In this document: in pieces, positions 52,032 through 61,636 of the stretch
How positions within the stretch are numbered: position 1 is the stretch's first letter
How the letters are laid out: each line of letters begins with the position of its first letter
NCBI RefSeq assembly: GCF_005405585.1
Contig: NZ_BJEQ01000010.1
Location: 1-64,000 of the forward strand
Length of the DNA: 64,000 nt
DNA from: Agarivorans sp. Toyoura001
GTDB lineage: Bacteria; Pseudomonadota; Gammaproteobacteria; Enterobacterales; Celerinatantimonadaceae
Direction: 5' to 3'
The notes under the pieces: generated by a model
The model's database searches: none
Seen by the model: only the letters and a program-made list of their open reading frames with translations
Told to the model about the DNA's origin: nothing
Made by a program: the position numbers and the translations under genes

Positions 52032-53624
52032 TTAATGGCTTTCATTGAGTGGATCAATTGATTGTATAGTTACGTTCTGGGTTTCCCCGCTCGTCGCGTT
52101 AGAGCTTTCAGCGGGGGGCTCTTCCTCGCTGGGCAGTGCCGGCTCTATTACACCCTCTGAGTCTGTTGCTGAATCTGTTTCGTTATCTGATTGTTCGTCA
52201 TTGGCGTCGTCTCCAGCTTTTGGGATACCCATTTGCTCGGCGTTTTTCTCAACCACTTTTTTCTTAATTTGCTCGCCTTGCTGTTCGAGATCTTCAATGC
52301 TTCGCTGCTCGCCTAAGTTGTAGACAGCGTAACCGGCACTCACAAACTGATCTTGGGCTCGGCCTAATACCATGGCATTAAATGGAGCATTAATAAGTTC
52401 TACCTCTTCAGTAATGGGGTTACTAATCTCACCCAATAACTGACCTTTTTTAACCTTTTGTCCAAGGCTGACTTTGTTAATCAAGATCCCGCCTTGGCGA
52501 GAACGGATCCACTCAGAGGCGTAAAATACTGGCTGAGGTGATGACCAAAAAAACGAACGAGGCAGCATTTCAATGGCACTTAAATAGCTGCGCAGCGCCT
52601 TAGCCCCAGTTTCTACAAGCTTCACATCAACCGTAAATGGGCCGCCAACTTCCATGACTACCGCAGGAATACCTGCAGCAGTAGAAGCACCACGTAAACT
52701 GCCGGGAGGGGCGATGCTTTGCAGTACCGGAATTGCGCCAAAATGACTGGCTAATTCAGATACGGCTGGCAGGGTAATATCGGCGCGTAACTGGCTTACG
52801 TTTTCTCGGTACATAGAGCCCGAGTGTAGGTCGATAACACTATCACAGTGACGAATGATGCTAGTGAACAAGCTGTGGGCGACTCGAGAAGCGGTAGAGC
52901 CGTTAGGATCACCTGGGAACGCTCGGTTAAGGTCGCGACGATCAGACATGTAGCGATCTTTACGCCACAAGCCATCAATGTTAACCACTGGCACCGAAAT
53001 AATGGTGCCTTTGAGATCTTCTGATTTTAAGTTTTGCACTACCCGGCGCGCAATCTCTACGCCGTTTACTTCATCGCCATGAATCGCTGCCGTTAAACAT
53101 ACCCTAGGACCGGGCTCTTTACCGTGAATAACCACCACTGGGGTGGCGAGTTCAAAACCACCAGGTAAGTGACCAGAATACCAATCTAGAGTTGCAGTGC
53201 TGTTAGGGCTAAGTTCGGTATTCAGTAAAGTTAAAGGGCCCCAAACGGGTTCTTGAGCTGCTTCGTCGATGGCGGTTTCTACATCTTCCTTGGCTGGCGT
53301 ATTTTTGCCCACAACAATAGGAATAATTGGCTTAGGTTGATCGGGCAGTTCTAGCGCTTCGCTAGTCTTAGCGCTTAGCGCATCATTGTTGGTGGTTGTG
53401 TTATCTGTGCTTGTGCTATCAATATCAGCGTTGTTGACTGGGCTGCTTGAGTCTTGCGTTTGTTCTGATGACGGGGCGGCCTTGAGCTCGGCAGGTTCAC
53501 TAAGGTCGGCTTGTTCCGCTTCCGATAGCGTTGGATTCATTACCTCTTCATATTGATCTTCTTGCTCTGTAGCAAAGGCAGTAAAACTGAAACACAACAA
53601 AACAAACAAAACACAACGTGACAT
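52032..53624 (-). CDS. Exported succinylglutamate desuccinylase/aspartoacylase-family protein
   Basis: This zinc hydrolase-fold protein is exported by a signal peptide (about 1-18). The 530 residues have a low-complexity, Ser/Thr/Asp-rich region (20-125), the catalytic domain (about 150-350) with zinc ligands in HGDE (182-185) and DLHSG (266-270) plus DLNRAFPG (231-238), a lipoyl-like beta domain (about 375-440) and an acidic C-terminal tail (about 465-530). Family members cleave N-acyl groups or peptides; an exported form with disordered ends is unusual and the substrate is unknown. Confidence 0.8.
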   Translation of the reverse strand: MSRCVLFVLLCFSFTAFATEQEDQYEEVMNPTLSEAEQADLSEPAELKAAPSSEQTQDSSSPVNNADIDSTSTDNTTTNNDALSAKTSEALELPDQPKPIIPIVVGKNTPAKEDVETAIDEAAQEPVWGPLTLLNTELSPNSTATLDWYSGHLPGGFELATPVVVIHGKEPGPRVCLTAAIHGDEVNGVEIARRVVQNLKSEDLKGTIISVPVVNIDGLWRKDRYMSDRRDLNRAFPGDPNGSTASRVAHSLFTSIIRHCDSVIDLHSGSMYRENVSQLRADITLPAVSELASHFGAIPVLQSIAPPGSLRGASTAAGIPAVVMEVGGPFTVDVKLVETGAKALRSYLSAIEMLPRSFFWSSPQPVFYASEWIRSRQGGILINKVSLGQKVKKGQLLGEISNPITEEVELINAPFNAMVLGRAQDQFVSAGYAVYNLGEQRSIEDLEQQGEQIKKKVVEKNAEQMGIPKAGDDANDEQSDNETDSATDSEGVIEPALPSEEEPPAESSNATSGETQNVTIQSIDPLNESH

Positions 53625-53702
53625 AGCGTCTCCAATTAAAACAAATGGTTTGGCACTAAAGCAATGCGAACAGCAAATGCAGCAACAGTGATTAAAGCAG
53701 GT

Positions 53703-54911
53703 TTAGGTTAGCGCTGCTTGTATTAATACATTACGTGGACTGGTTTGGAAGGAGAAAAGTTCCGTTAATCCAACTTGATAACCGTGTTCTTGTAAAAATA
53801 GGGCACGATCTAGCAACAGCCAGCGTTCCATTATGGGCCTAAACAGGTGCTGTACCAACTCTATTTGTCGTACTAATAGGTGGCGTTGCTTACCCAAGCG
53901 TAAATAATGCTGCCAATCGAGATTGGCTGGCGCTGTTAGCGAGTGCTGTTGGCAGGCCCAATGAGCAAAATCATTAAACAGTTTACCTTGGGCAAACCAA
54001 TGTTTAGCCACTGAAGGCAGCGCTTGGTAGTGAGTCTCTCCGCTGAGCGCTTCGCGCAAACATTGATAACTTAAACGCCAATGAATTTCTCTTTGGCGCA
54101 GTGTTTGTACTCGCTGTCCAGAAGTGACGGATTGGGCGACCGCTAAACGTAAATCTTGCCTGGTTAAATGCAATACGCTTCGCTTAGCTCGAGCTGACAA
54201 GGTTTGATAGTGCTCGCTGGTAATTAGGTGGTAACAGCATGGGCACAGGCTAAGCTCTTGGGTTTTACTTTGAACGGCTGAACGCAACAGTTGTAAATGC
54301 AGTTCGCCACAGGCATGTAAGGCAACGGCATGTTGCTGGGGTTTTACATACTGATGGGAGTCAGCGTTTAATACGTTACAGTGATGAAAATGCTGATCTA
54401 CATTTAACTGCTTGGCGAGCTGCTCACCGTGTTCACATAAGCTGGCTTGCCATTCCAAGCTAGTCACTGGCAGTTGGTGGTGAAAGCTAATCAATCGACC
54501 AAGGTGCCCCTTACCTGCACACCATTCTAAAATGGGTAGTTTTGTATCGCTCAGTTGCTGGCTAAAAGCTTGGATTTGCTCAGCTTTTCGTCCTTTAATG
54601 CCAGTGTTAAACCAAAAGGGAGTAGACAAAGGCTGTTGTTTGGCTGGGGCAAGTGACCACTGCTCAAGGCATGGGCTTAACTCTGGAAAAAATTCAGCGA
54701 AGTGAGCAAGGGCTAACGCAGGCTCTAATTCCAGTTGGTTGATTTGGGTTTCGCTTAGGCTTTGTAAGCTATTTAGCAACCCTGGGTTGTGCCAAGGCAA
54801 TTGCTGATGCTGAAAAGGGGTGAGTTGCCAGTAGGCTTGATACCTGCTTAGCAAAAGATCATGTTGGCTAAATTGAGCGTGTAAAACCTGTGGCGTGAGT
54901 GCTTGAAACAT
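53703..54911 (-). CDS. SAM-dependent methyltransferase (Methyltransf_32 type)
   Basis: The 402 residues contain motif I as ILEWCAGKGHLGRLI (about 128-142), then ALHACGELHLQLLR (about 197-210) and SLCPCCYHLI, a pattern seen in the Methyltransf_32 family. Methyl acceptor is unknown; relatives in eukaryotes act on protein or RNA. It starts four bases beyond the YitT gene's stop on the same strand and is likely co-transcribed with it. Confidence 0.75.
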   Translation of the reverse strand: MFQALTPQVLHAQFSQHDLLLSRYQAYWQLTPFQHQQLPWHNPGLLNSLQSLSETQINQLELEPALALAHFAEFFPELSPCLEQWSLAPAKQQPLSTPFWFNTGIKGRKAEQIQAFSQQLSDTKLPILEWCAGKGHLGRLISFHHQLPVTSLEWQASLCEHGEQLAKQLNVDQHFHHCNVLNADSHQYVKPQQHAVALHACGELHLQLLRSAVQSKTQELSLCPCCYHLITSEHYQTLSARAKRSVLHLTRQDLRLAVAQSVTSGQRVQTLRQREIHWRLSYQCLREALSGETHYQALPSVAKHWFAQGKLFNDFAHWACQQHSLTAPANLDWQHYLRLGKQRHLLVRQIELVQHLFRPIMERWLLLDRALFLQEHGYQVGLTELFSFQTSPRNVLIQAALT

Positions 54912-54914
54912 TGC

Positions 54915-55511
54915 TTAAGACAAGCCCTGGTAGCGGCCGCTTTTATGATTAAGGGCTATGACTATGTTTAAGGCGGCAGCGCCTGCAATAGACCATAGCA
55001 GCACGCTAAGTGGTACTAAAAAGTAAGATGCTGCCACAATGACAATGTCTAGCGCCATTTGCACGTGTCCGGCTCGAATATTAAAGCGCTTTTGTAAATA
55101 TAGCGCCAGAATATTTACTCCACCTAAGCTGCCTTTATGGCGGATCAAAATAAGCATACCGGTACCAATTAAGAAACCACCTGCCACAGCGGCATAGGCG
55201 CGATTGAGCGCAGCGATATCAATCACAAGGTGCATGTAATCGGTAAACAAGGACACTAGTAATACACATGCAATAGTTCGAAAGGTGAAGGCGGCACCCA
55301 TTTTGACAAAGCCTAATACAAAAAAGGGTAGGTTAATAATTAAGAAGATTTGGCCAAAGGAGAGGTCTAAAAATTGGTTTGCGAGTAAGGCTAAACCAGC
55401 GGTACCTCCGGTGAGTAGCTGAGTCTCTTTAAAAAAGAATACCCCTAAAGCCACCATGGTGGTGCCAATTAACAAGGCTAATATATCTTCTAAAAGATTG
55501 TGCCGTTCCAT
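54915..55511 (-). CDS. YitT family membrane protein
   Basis: This 198-residue inner-membrane protein has five or six hydrophobic helices. Conserved features are FFKETQLLTGGTAGLALL (about 26-43) and LIRHKGSLGGVNILALYLQK (about 121-140), typical of the YitT/DUF161 family. Function is not established. It precedes the methyltransferase gene with a three-base gap. Confidence 0.85.
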   Translation of the reverse strand: MERHNLLEDILALLIGTTMVALGVFFFKETQLLTGGTAGLALLANQFLDLSFGQIFLIINLPFFVLGFVKMGAAFTFRTIACVLLVSLFTDYMHLVIDIAALNRAYAAVAGGFLIGTGMLILIRHKGSLGGVNILALYLQKRFNIRAGHVQMALDIVIVAASYFLVPLSVLLWSIAGAAALNIVIALNHKSGRYQGLS

Positions 55512-55598
55512 TGAGCTTCCGTTATTAAATACTGACAGAGAATAATAGCATCGCCAGTCAGTGTTTGAGATAAATCGCTATATGAAATCATAGAAACA

Positions 55599-55638
55599 AA
55601 AAAAACCACCATGATTATTACTCATAGTGGTTTTATCT
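55599..55638 (-). terminator. purD terminator (leftward)
   Basis: On the minus strand AAAACCACTATGA pairs with TCATGGTGGTTTT and is followed by T residues. It lies 30 bases beyond the purD stop. Confidence 0.8.
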
Positions 55639-55668
55639 GTTTATGCTACAGGCCGCTGAGTGGCTAAA

Positions 55669-56958
55669 TTAGCTTTTTTCGCGGGCAATCGCGCGGTAAC
55701 CAATATCGTTGCGGTGGAACATGCCTTCCCACGATACTTTTTTCACTAGCTCATAAGCATTAGCTTGTGCCTCGGTTACTGTGTTGCCTAATGCTGTGGC
55801 ACATACAACTCGGCCACCATTAGTGACAATGTTACCGTCTTTATCGGCAGTACCTGCGTGGAACACTTTTGCGCTATCGCTTTCTTCGCTAAGGCTTGGC
55901 AAGGTGATTACGTCACCTTTTGGGTAAGAGCCTGGGTAACCCGCTGCTGCTAGTACTACACCCATAGCTGGGCGAGCATCAAACCTGGCAGTTTGGGTAT
56001 CTAGTTTTCCGTCTACTGCAGCTAAACATAGCTCAACAATGTCCGATTGCATACGCATCATAATAGGCTGGGTTTCAGGGTCACCAAAGCGGCAGTTATA
56101 CTCAATAATTTTTGGTGAACCATCGGCCATAATCATTAAACCAGCGTACAAGAAACCAGTGTATTCATTGTCTTCTGCAGTCATGCCTTTAACGGTAGGC
56201 ATGATCACTTCATCCATAATACGCTGGTGGATTTCTGGTGTAACCACTGGTGCGGGTGAATAAGCACCCATGCCGCCAGTATTTAAGCCGCTGTCACCGT
56301 CACCAACACGTTTGTGGTCTTGGCTAGTTGCCATGGCGAGTACGTTAGTGCCATCTACCATTACGATGAAGCTGGCTTCTTCGCCATCTAAAAACTCTTC
56401 GATAACTACACGTGAACCGGCTTCACCAAAGGCATTGTCGGCTAGCATATCTTCAATAGCGGCAATGGCTTCTGCTTCGGTCATGGCAACAATTACGCCT
56501 TTACCTGCTGCTAAGCCATCAGCTTTCACTACAATTGGCGCACCTTGCTCTTTTACGTAAGCAATCGCAGGCGCTACTTCAGTAAAGGTTTGGTAGTAAC
56601 CGGTAGGAATGTTGTGACGGGCTAAGAAATCTTTAGTGAATGACTTAGAGCCTTCAAGCTGAGCCGCTTTTTCAGTTGGGCCAAAGATTTTAAGGCCTGC
56701 CGCTCTAAAGGCATCGACCACACCAATCACGAGTGGTGCTTCTGGGCCAACAATGGTCAGTTCAACCTGGTTTTGCTGCGCAAAGCTAAGTAAGCCGGCA
56801 ATGTCTTCTACACCAATGGCTACGTTTTCTAGCTTAGGCTCAAGCGCAGAACCTGCGTTACCTGGGGCAACAAATACTTTTTCAACTGAAGGAGATTGCG
56901 CAGCCTTCCATGCTAGAGCATGTTCGCGGCCACCGCCGCCAATCACAAGTACGTTCAT
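55669..56958 (-). CDS. purD: Phosphoribosylamine-glycine ligase PurD
   Basis: PurD joins phosphoribosylamine and glycine with ATP in purine synthesis. The 429 residues start MNVLVIGGGGREHALAWKAA. The ATP-grasp domain contains VVKADGLAAGKGVIV (about 142-156), GEEASFIVMVDG and NCRFGDPETQ (about 285-294). It follows purH on the same strand, the standard purHD order, with a hairpin between them. Confidence 0.97.
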   Translation of the reverse strand: MNVLVIGGGGREHALAWKAAQSPSVEKVFVAPGNAGSALEPKLENVAIGVEDIAGLLSFAQQNQVELTIVGPEAPLVIGVVDAFRAAGLKIFGPTEKAAQLEGSKSFTKDFLARHNIPTGYYQTFTEVAPAIAYVKEQGAPIVVKADGLAAGKGVIVAMTEAEAIAAIEDMLADNAFGEAGSRVVIEEFLDGEEASFIVMVDGTNVLAMATSQDHKRVGDGDSGLNTGGMGAYSPAPVVTPEIHQRIMDEVIMPTVKGMTAEDNEYTGFLYAGLMIMADGSPKIIEYNCRFGDPETQPIMMRMQSDIVELCLAAVDGKLDTQTARFDARPAMGVVLAAAGYPGSYPKGDVITLPSLSEESDSAKVFHAGTADKDGNIVTNGGRVVCATALGNTVTEAQANAYELVKKVSWEGMFHRNDIGYRAIAREKS

Positions 56959-57009
56959 GTTTGTCTATCCAATACTGAGTAAACGGGGCTTGGCGCACCA
57001 AGCCAAAAT

Positions 57010-57038
57010 ACAAAACAGCCAGCGCTGGGCTGGCTGTT
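57010..57038 (-). terminator. Hairpin between purH and purD
   Basis: AACAGCCAGC and GCTGGCTGTT form a perfect 10-bp stem around five bases; on the minus strand TTTTG follows. With so short a T run it may reduce rather than stop readthrough into purD. Confidence 0.6.
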
Positions 57039-57043
57039 GGTTT

Positions 57044-58636
57044 CTAGTGGTAGAAGTGGCGCATGCCAGTGAATACCATGGCCATGCCATGTTCATCGGC
57101 TGCGGCAATCACTTCATCATCGCGCATTGAACCACCAGGCTGAATCACACAGGTAATACCTGCTTCAGCAGCGGCGTCGATACCATCGCGGAACGGGAAG
57201 AAGGCGTCTGATGCCATTACACTTCCGGCTACTTCTAGGTTTTCGTCGGCCGCTTTAATGCCAGCAATTTTGGCACTGTAAACGCGGCTCATTTGACCTG
57301 CACCAACGCCAATGGTCATGTTGCCTTTAGCATATACAATCGCGTTAGATTTAACGTATTTTGCTACTTTCCAGCAGAATAGTGCATCGCGCAACTCTTC
57401 TTCACTCGGTTGGCGTTTGCTTACTACGCTTAAGTCGCTTGGGTTTACCATGCCTTGGTCACGGTCTTGAACTAACAAACCGCCGTTTACACGCTTAAGC
57501 TGTAAACCAGTAGTTTTAGTAGACCATTCACCACACTCTAACAAACGTACGTTTTTCTTAGCGGCAACAATTTGTGCTGCGGCTTTAGAGATTGCAGGAG
57601 CAATAATCACTTCAACAAACTGACGAGAAACAATCGCTTCAGCGGTATCAGCATCTAACTCGCGGTTAAAGGCAATAATGCCGCCAAACGCAGACGTTGG
57701 GTCGGTTTGGTAAGCACGCTCGTAAGCTTCTTGAATAGTGCCACCTAGTGCTACGCCACAAGGGTTAGCGTGTTTTACAATCACACAGCAAGGCTCGTCG
57801 AACTCTTTCACACACTCAAGGGCGGCGTCGGTATCGGCGATGTTGTTGAACGACAAGGCTTTACCTTGTAGTTGGGTGGCGGTAGCAACAGAGGCTTCTT
57901 CGATGTTGTTTTCTACATAAAAAGCAGCAGCTTGGTGGCTGTTTTCGCCATAGCGCATGTCTTGCTTTTTAGTGAATTGGCTGTTGAAGGTGCGTGGGAA
58001 TTTGCTTTCTTCGTCGCCTTCTTTGTTGTCGCCGTAGCTTGGTACCATGGTACCGAAGTAGTTAGCGATCATGCCGTCGTAAGCGGCAGTGTGTTCAAAA
58101 GCGGCAATGGCTAAATCAAAACGGGTAGCGTGAGCGAGTGATTTATCGTTGGATGCCATTTCAGCCAATACGCGATCGTAGTCTGAAGCATTAACAACAA
58201 TGGTCACGTCTTTGTGGTTTTTAGCCGCGCTGCGCACCATGGTAGGGCCGCCGATGTCGATGTTTTCAACCGCATCTTCAAGGCTACAATCTGGGTTAGC
58301 AACTGTGGCTGCAAATGGATATAGGTTTACTACTACCATATCGATAGCGTTGATGCCGTGAGTCTCCATCACTTCATCATCGGTACCACGTCGACCTAGT
58401 ATGCCACCATGTACTTTTGGGTGAAGGGTCTTAACACGTCCATCCATCATTTCAGGAAAGCCGGTGTAGTTAGAAACTTCAATCACTTCAATGCCGTTTT
58501 CGGCAAGTAGTTTAGCGGTGCCACCAGTAGACAAGATCTCTACGCCTTGCTGGGCTAAAGATCGAGAAAATTCGATGATGCCTGTTTTATCTGAAACACT
58601 GATCAGTGCACGTCGAATTGGTCGAGCGTTTTCCAT
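57044..58636 (-). CDS. purH: Bifunctional AICAR formyltransferase/IMP cyclohydrolase PurH
   Basis: PurH performs the last two steps of IMP synthesis. The ATG at 58636 gives 530 residues, near the usual 529, starting [19 protein letters not shown]; a reading from 58780 has no family support. The IMP cyclohydrolase domain covers 1-200 ([31 protein letters not shown]), and the AICAR transformylase domain carries [12 protein letters not shown] (catalytic Lys-His) and ends [14 protein letters not shown]. No PUR box was recognised upstream. Confidence 0.96.
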   Translation of the reverse strand: MENARPIRRALISVSDKTGIIEFSRSLAQQGVEILSTGGTAKLLAENGIEVIEVSNYTGFPEMMDGRVKTLHPKVHGGILGRRGTDDEVMETHGINAIDMVVVNLYPFAATVANPDCSLEDAVENIDIGGPTMVRSAAKNHKDVTIVVNASDYDRVLAEMASNDKSLAHATRFDLAIAAFEHTAAYDGMIANYFGTMVPSYGDNKEGDEESKFPRTFNSQFTKKQDMRYGENSHQAAAFYVENNIEEASVATATQLQGKALSFNNIADTDAALECVKEFDEPCCVIVKHANPCGVALGGTIQEAYERAYQTDPTSAFGGIIAFNRELDADTAEAIVSRQFVEVIIAPAISKAAAQIVAAKKNVRLLECGEWSTKTTGLQLKRVNGGLLVQDRDQGMVNPSDLSVVSKRQPSEEELRDALFCWKVAKYVKSNAIVYAKGNMTIGVGAGQMSRVYSAKIAGIKAADENLEVAGSVMASDAFFPFRDGIDAAAEAGITCVIQPGGSMRDDEVIAAADEHGMAMVFTGMRHFYH

Positions 58637-58906
58637 TGGAGTTTTATCCTCATTAGCAGTTATATGCGCTAGCGGTACAAGTTGCCCGAAAAATAAACAA
58701 CTTAGGTTTGAGGCGCGCATTTTACAGTAAAAGTGTGAAGAATGCGCCGTTTTTAGCTGAATAATCTTGGGAATTGACACCTACTGGGTGGCTAAAAGCG
58801 CAGAAAGTACTATGAACACAAGCCGTTAACTGGGCTTTGTTGACCGCTTGGTGATAAAAATAAGCCTTAAAGGCGGAGTTGGGGCTGGCCTTAGGTTTTT
58901 TGTTCG
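58637..58906. other. Intergenic region between purH and the GGDEF gene
   Basis: It should hold the purH promoter. Reading both strands I found no convincing PurR operator and no purine riboswitch. GGCCTTAGGTTTTTTG at 58888-58903 is T-rich but without a clear stem. Confidence 0.35.
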
Positions 58907-60742
58907 TTAACCCGATTTGGTAGTTTGCTGAGTATTTGCTTGCTGCTTGGCGGCAATAGGTAGCTTAAAACTGTAACTGTTTCGGCCATTTTGCTTGCTG
59001 TTATATAAGGCTTGATCAGACAAGCTAATGATTTCTTCAAGGCCGATATCAGCACTTTCTGCAATAGATACACCCACGCTAATAGTGACATGAGACAGTC
59101 CTTCCACTCGGGTAAACTTATGGGGTATCTGTTGTTGGTTTATTGATTTAATCAGGCGGTTAGCCGCGTACTCGGCATAGTCGTAATCACTATTACTAAG
59201 AATAGCGATGAACTCTTCGCCGCCATAGCGGGCGATTAAATCACCAGGGCGTTTACAAATGCCGGTATCAATGAGGGCTTTGGCGACTTGCTCTAAACAA
59301 ACATCACCTGCAGGGTGGCCATAGTGATCATTAAATTGTTTAAAGTGATCAATGTCTATCAGCATAATGGTAATTGGGTAGCCGCCGCGCTGGGCGCGTC
59401 GCCATTCTTGTTCTAAAAACTCATCCGCGCAGCGGCGATTAGGGATCCCGGTGAGGCTATCGGTAATTGATTGTTTCTCTAGCTCTCGGTAAGCGGTTCT
59501 TAATTCTTGTTGCGAGGCTTCTAAGTCAGAGGTGCGCTCCCGTACTCGGTCTTCTAATACTAACTGAGCTTGGCGTAAGTTAAGCTTGGCGTTTCGCTGG
59601 CTAAAGTAGAGTAGAAAAAACAAACTGATTGCTACCGACACCGAACTAACAATGCCTAGTACTACAATGTTTCGCGTGCGGGCGTAGACTTCAAAGGCTT
59701 CAGCTTTGTCTATCTCGGTGGTTAAGCCAAAATCGTAGGTGGGTTGCCATGTCCAAGCGCCCACCACAGTTACACCTCGATAATCTGGATAGCCCTCGGT
59801 GTTATAGCTGGTATTACCTTGAGTAGCACTTTGTGCCATAAAAGTGAGCGCTTTAAAGCTGCTATCGGTGCTGTTAGCTTGCGCTTTGGGGTCGGTAATA
59901 TAGAGGTTATTAATTGCGCTTTGTCCCGGTTCTAAAATGCCAGAGCGATGTAACTCTTCATCAAATCGACTGGACGAGAGCATTAGGCCGTTACGATCAA
60001 AGGCATAGGTTTCTCCAGAGTCCCAAATGCGGCCGAGTTGGGTAATTCGGCTAAAGTGGTCAGCTTGATTCACGCTAATAATAAGCACCCCTTTGATTTG
60101 TTGCTGCTGGTTAATAACCGGTGCAGAGAAGTACATATTGTCGAGCTGTTTGGCTTTAGCTTGGTTAATGCCAGTAATAAAAATGGCTTCGCCCTCTAAA
60201 ACTCGATTCATCTTAAGGTGTTCATATTCAAACAAAGGGTGCAGGGTATTGACTTGATTACGCATATTCGAGTTAAGGACTCGCCCTTCTACATCGCTTA
60301 ACCAGTAGGCATCGTCTTGATAGGTTTCCATCATTAAGGCAAAGCTTCGTTCTACGTTAGCTTCGGCACTAGCGAGTAACATAGAGGGGCTTTTAGGGTT
60401 GCTAAAAATTTCGGCAGACAGAGTGATACGTTCCGACTGAGCGGCATTACGTAGTTCTAACAAACGGTGTTGGATCCAAATATGATGAGCTTCTTGAGTA
60501 GCCCTTAGCACGGTGCGCAAAGATTCTTTAACTTTAAGCTGAACCTCATCTTCAATATTCTCTAGCGCGGTAAATACAATGGCGAGAATAGCTAAACTGA
60601 AGAAGGCAACCATTGCGACTACGGTGCCTAATTTCACGAACTTGGGTTTGGAGTCTTGTTGATTGCTTAAAATATCTTTCACCAAGAGTTCAAAGGTTGA
60701 TTGATAATTAACCAGTATGGACGGGGTATCGCGTTGTCTCAA
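58907..60742 (-). CDS. Membrane diguanylate cyclase with periplasmic sensor
   Basis: This protein makes cyclic di-GMP. The 611 residues have a membrane helix (about 38-60), a periplasmic double-Cache-like sensor (about 65-355, with YWLSDVEGRVLNSN and YFSAPVINQ), a second helix (358-380), a coiled coil (385-425) and a GGDEF domain. The active motif is GGEEF (507-511), with the inhibitory RxxD site five residues before it (498-501), so product feedback is expected. The start is uncertain; residues 1-30 are not conserved by eye. The ligand is unknown. Confidence 0.9.
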   Translation of the reverse strand: MRQRDTPSILVNYQSTFELLVKDILSNQQDSKPKFVKLGTVVAMVAFFSLAILAIVFTALENIEDEVQLKVKESLRTVLRATQEAHHIWIQHRLLELRNAAQSERITLSAEIFSNPKSPSMLLASAEANVERSFALMMETYQDDAYWLSDVEGRVLNSNMRNQVNTLHPLFEYEHLKMNRVLEGEAIFITGINQAKAKQLDNMYFSAPVINQQQQIKGVLIISVNQADHFSRITQLGRIWDSGETYAFDRNGLMLSSSRFDEELHRSGILEPGQSAINNLYITDPKAQANSTDSSFKALTFMAQSATQGNTSYNTEGYPDYRGVTVVGAWTWQPTYDFGLTTEIDKAEAFEVYARTRNIVVLGIVSSVSVAISLFFLLYFSQRNAKLNLRQAQLVLEDRVRERTSDLEASQQELRTAYRELEKQSITDSLTGIPNRRCADEFLEQEWRRAQRGGYPITIMLIDIDHFKQFNDHYGHPAGDVCLEQVAKALIDTGICKRPGDLIARYGGEEFIAILSNSDYDYAEYAANRLIKSINQQQIPHKFTRVEGLSHVTISVGVSIAESADIGLEEIISLSDQALYNSKQNGRNSYSFKLPIAAKQQANTQQTTKSG

Positions 60743-60809
60743 CTTAACGGCTTAAAATAACTTTTACATCAATAACTTGCGCATAGGTTAATTAAGCCGG
60801 TTAAAGCTG

Positions 60810-60992
60810 CTATTTCACTTCAGTCTCTAGTTGCTCAATCTCTTTCCACAGTTCGTCTGCATCGGCACTCAACATTGAGTAGGTCATAATGTCACCGCGC
60901 CGTTGCGCCAACATCGCTGATTCAAGCAAGGCATCGTACTTTTGGCGTTTGCGTTTGATAGGGTTGGGTTTTAGAAAACTAAACATAAACAC
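60810..60992 (-). CDS. DUF6435-like small protein
   Basis: This 60-residue protein starts MFMFSFLKPNPIKRKRQKYD and continues as an acidic helix. The pattern (short F-rich start, basic patch, then AMLAQRRGDIMTYSMLSADA) fits small proteins now called DUF6435. AGGAG lies five bases upstream of the ATG at 60992. It is single, with unknown function. Confidence 0.75.
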   Translation of the reverse strand: MFMFSFLKPNPIKRKRQKYDALLESAMLAQRRGDIMTYSMLSADADELWKEIEQLETEVK

Positions 60993-61057
60993 TCCTTTGT
61001 TATTAATAAGAACGCATGGATGCAGTAAAAAGTTCTGTGTAAATCGATTATTTTTGG

Positions 61058-61519
61058 CTAGGTTTGCTCACTGCTGCGATTTAAGATCACTGGCCCGGTG
61101 CCATGAGCGGCTAACTGATCGTCGGGGTTATACAGCGGGCAGCTATTCATTGATAAACAACCACAACCAATACAACCGGTTAAGGAATCTCGTAGTTGAG
61201 TCATTGTCTCAATCCGTTGGTTTAAGTTTTCTCGCCACTGCTGAGAGAGCAGCTCCCAGTCATTTTTATTGGGTGTGCGGTTGTTTGGCAATCGGGCAAA
61301 AGCCGCTTTAATATCTGCCAGATTAATCCCCATTTTTTGTGCCGCTTTAATTACCGATACTCTTCTTAGTACCTCCGGGTGGTAACGCCGTTGATTACCT
61401 TGATTCCGCTGACTTTGAATCAAGCCTTTGGCCTCATAAAAGTGCAGGGTAGATACTTTTATGCCACAGCGCTTAGCCACTGCGCCTACCGATAGAGCGT
61501 GTTTGGCTTGTTGATTCAT
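61058..61519 (-). CDS. soxR: Redox-sensitive transcriptional activator SoxR
   Basis: SoxR is a MerR-family dimer whose [2Fe-2S] cluster senses redox-cycling compounds. The ATG at 61519, after GGAGAG, gives 153 residues. The MerR helix-turn-helix is at about 9-50 (SVGAVAKRCGIKVSTLHFYEAKG) and the cluster ligands are Cys116, 119, 121 and 127 in CIGCGCLSMNSC. An in-frame ATG at 61531 is possible. It is divergent from the VOC gene across a SoxR box; soxS is not seen. Confidence 0.93.
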   Translation of the reverse strand: MNQQAKHALSVGAVAKRCGIKVSTLHFYEAKGLIQSQRNQGNQRRYHPEVLRRVSVIKAAQKMGINLADIKAAFARLPNNRTPNKNDWELLSQQWRENLNQRIETMTQLRDSLTGCIGCGCLSMNSCPLYNPDDQLAAHGTGPVILNRSSEQT

Positions 61520-61558
61520 CTTGCTCTCCATTTTTTTCGAGTTTAGTAAAGAAAAAGC

Positions 61559-61589
61559 TTTACCTCAACTTAGCTTGAGGTTTTAAGGT
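61559..61589 (+). promoter_or_regulatory. SoxR box and promoter of the VOC gene
   Basis: The dyad ACCTCAACTTAGCTTGAGGT (61562-61581) closely matches the E. coli soxS operator. It lies between TTTACC (61559-61564) and TAAGGT (61584-61589), a 19-base spacing typical of MerR-family promoters. The rightward gene is therefore the direct target. Confidence 0.8.
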
Positions 61590-61636
61590 ATTTACTAAGT
61601 CAATACTAAGACGATTAAGCAATCACGGAGAGACGT

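Noticed and set aside
58637-58906. PurR operator or purine riboswitch upstream of purH
   Set aside because: No match to the 16-base PUR box centre ACGTTT with proper flanks and no conserved purine aptamer elements were found.
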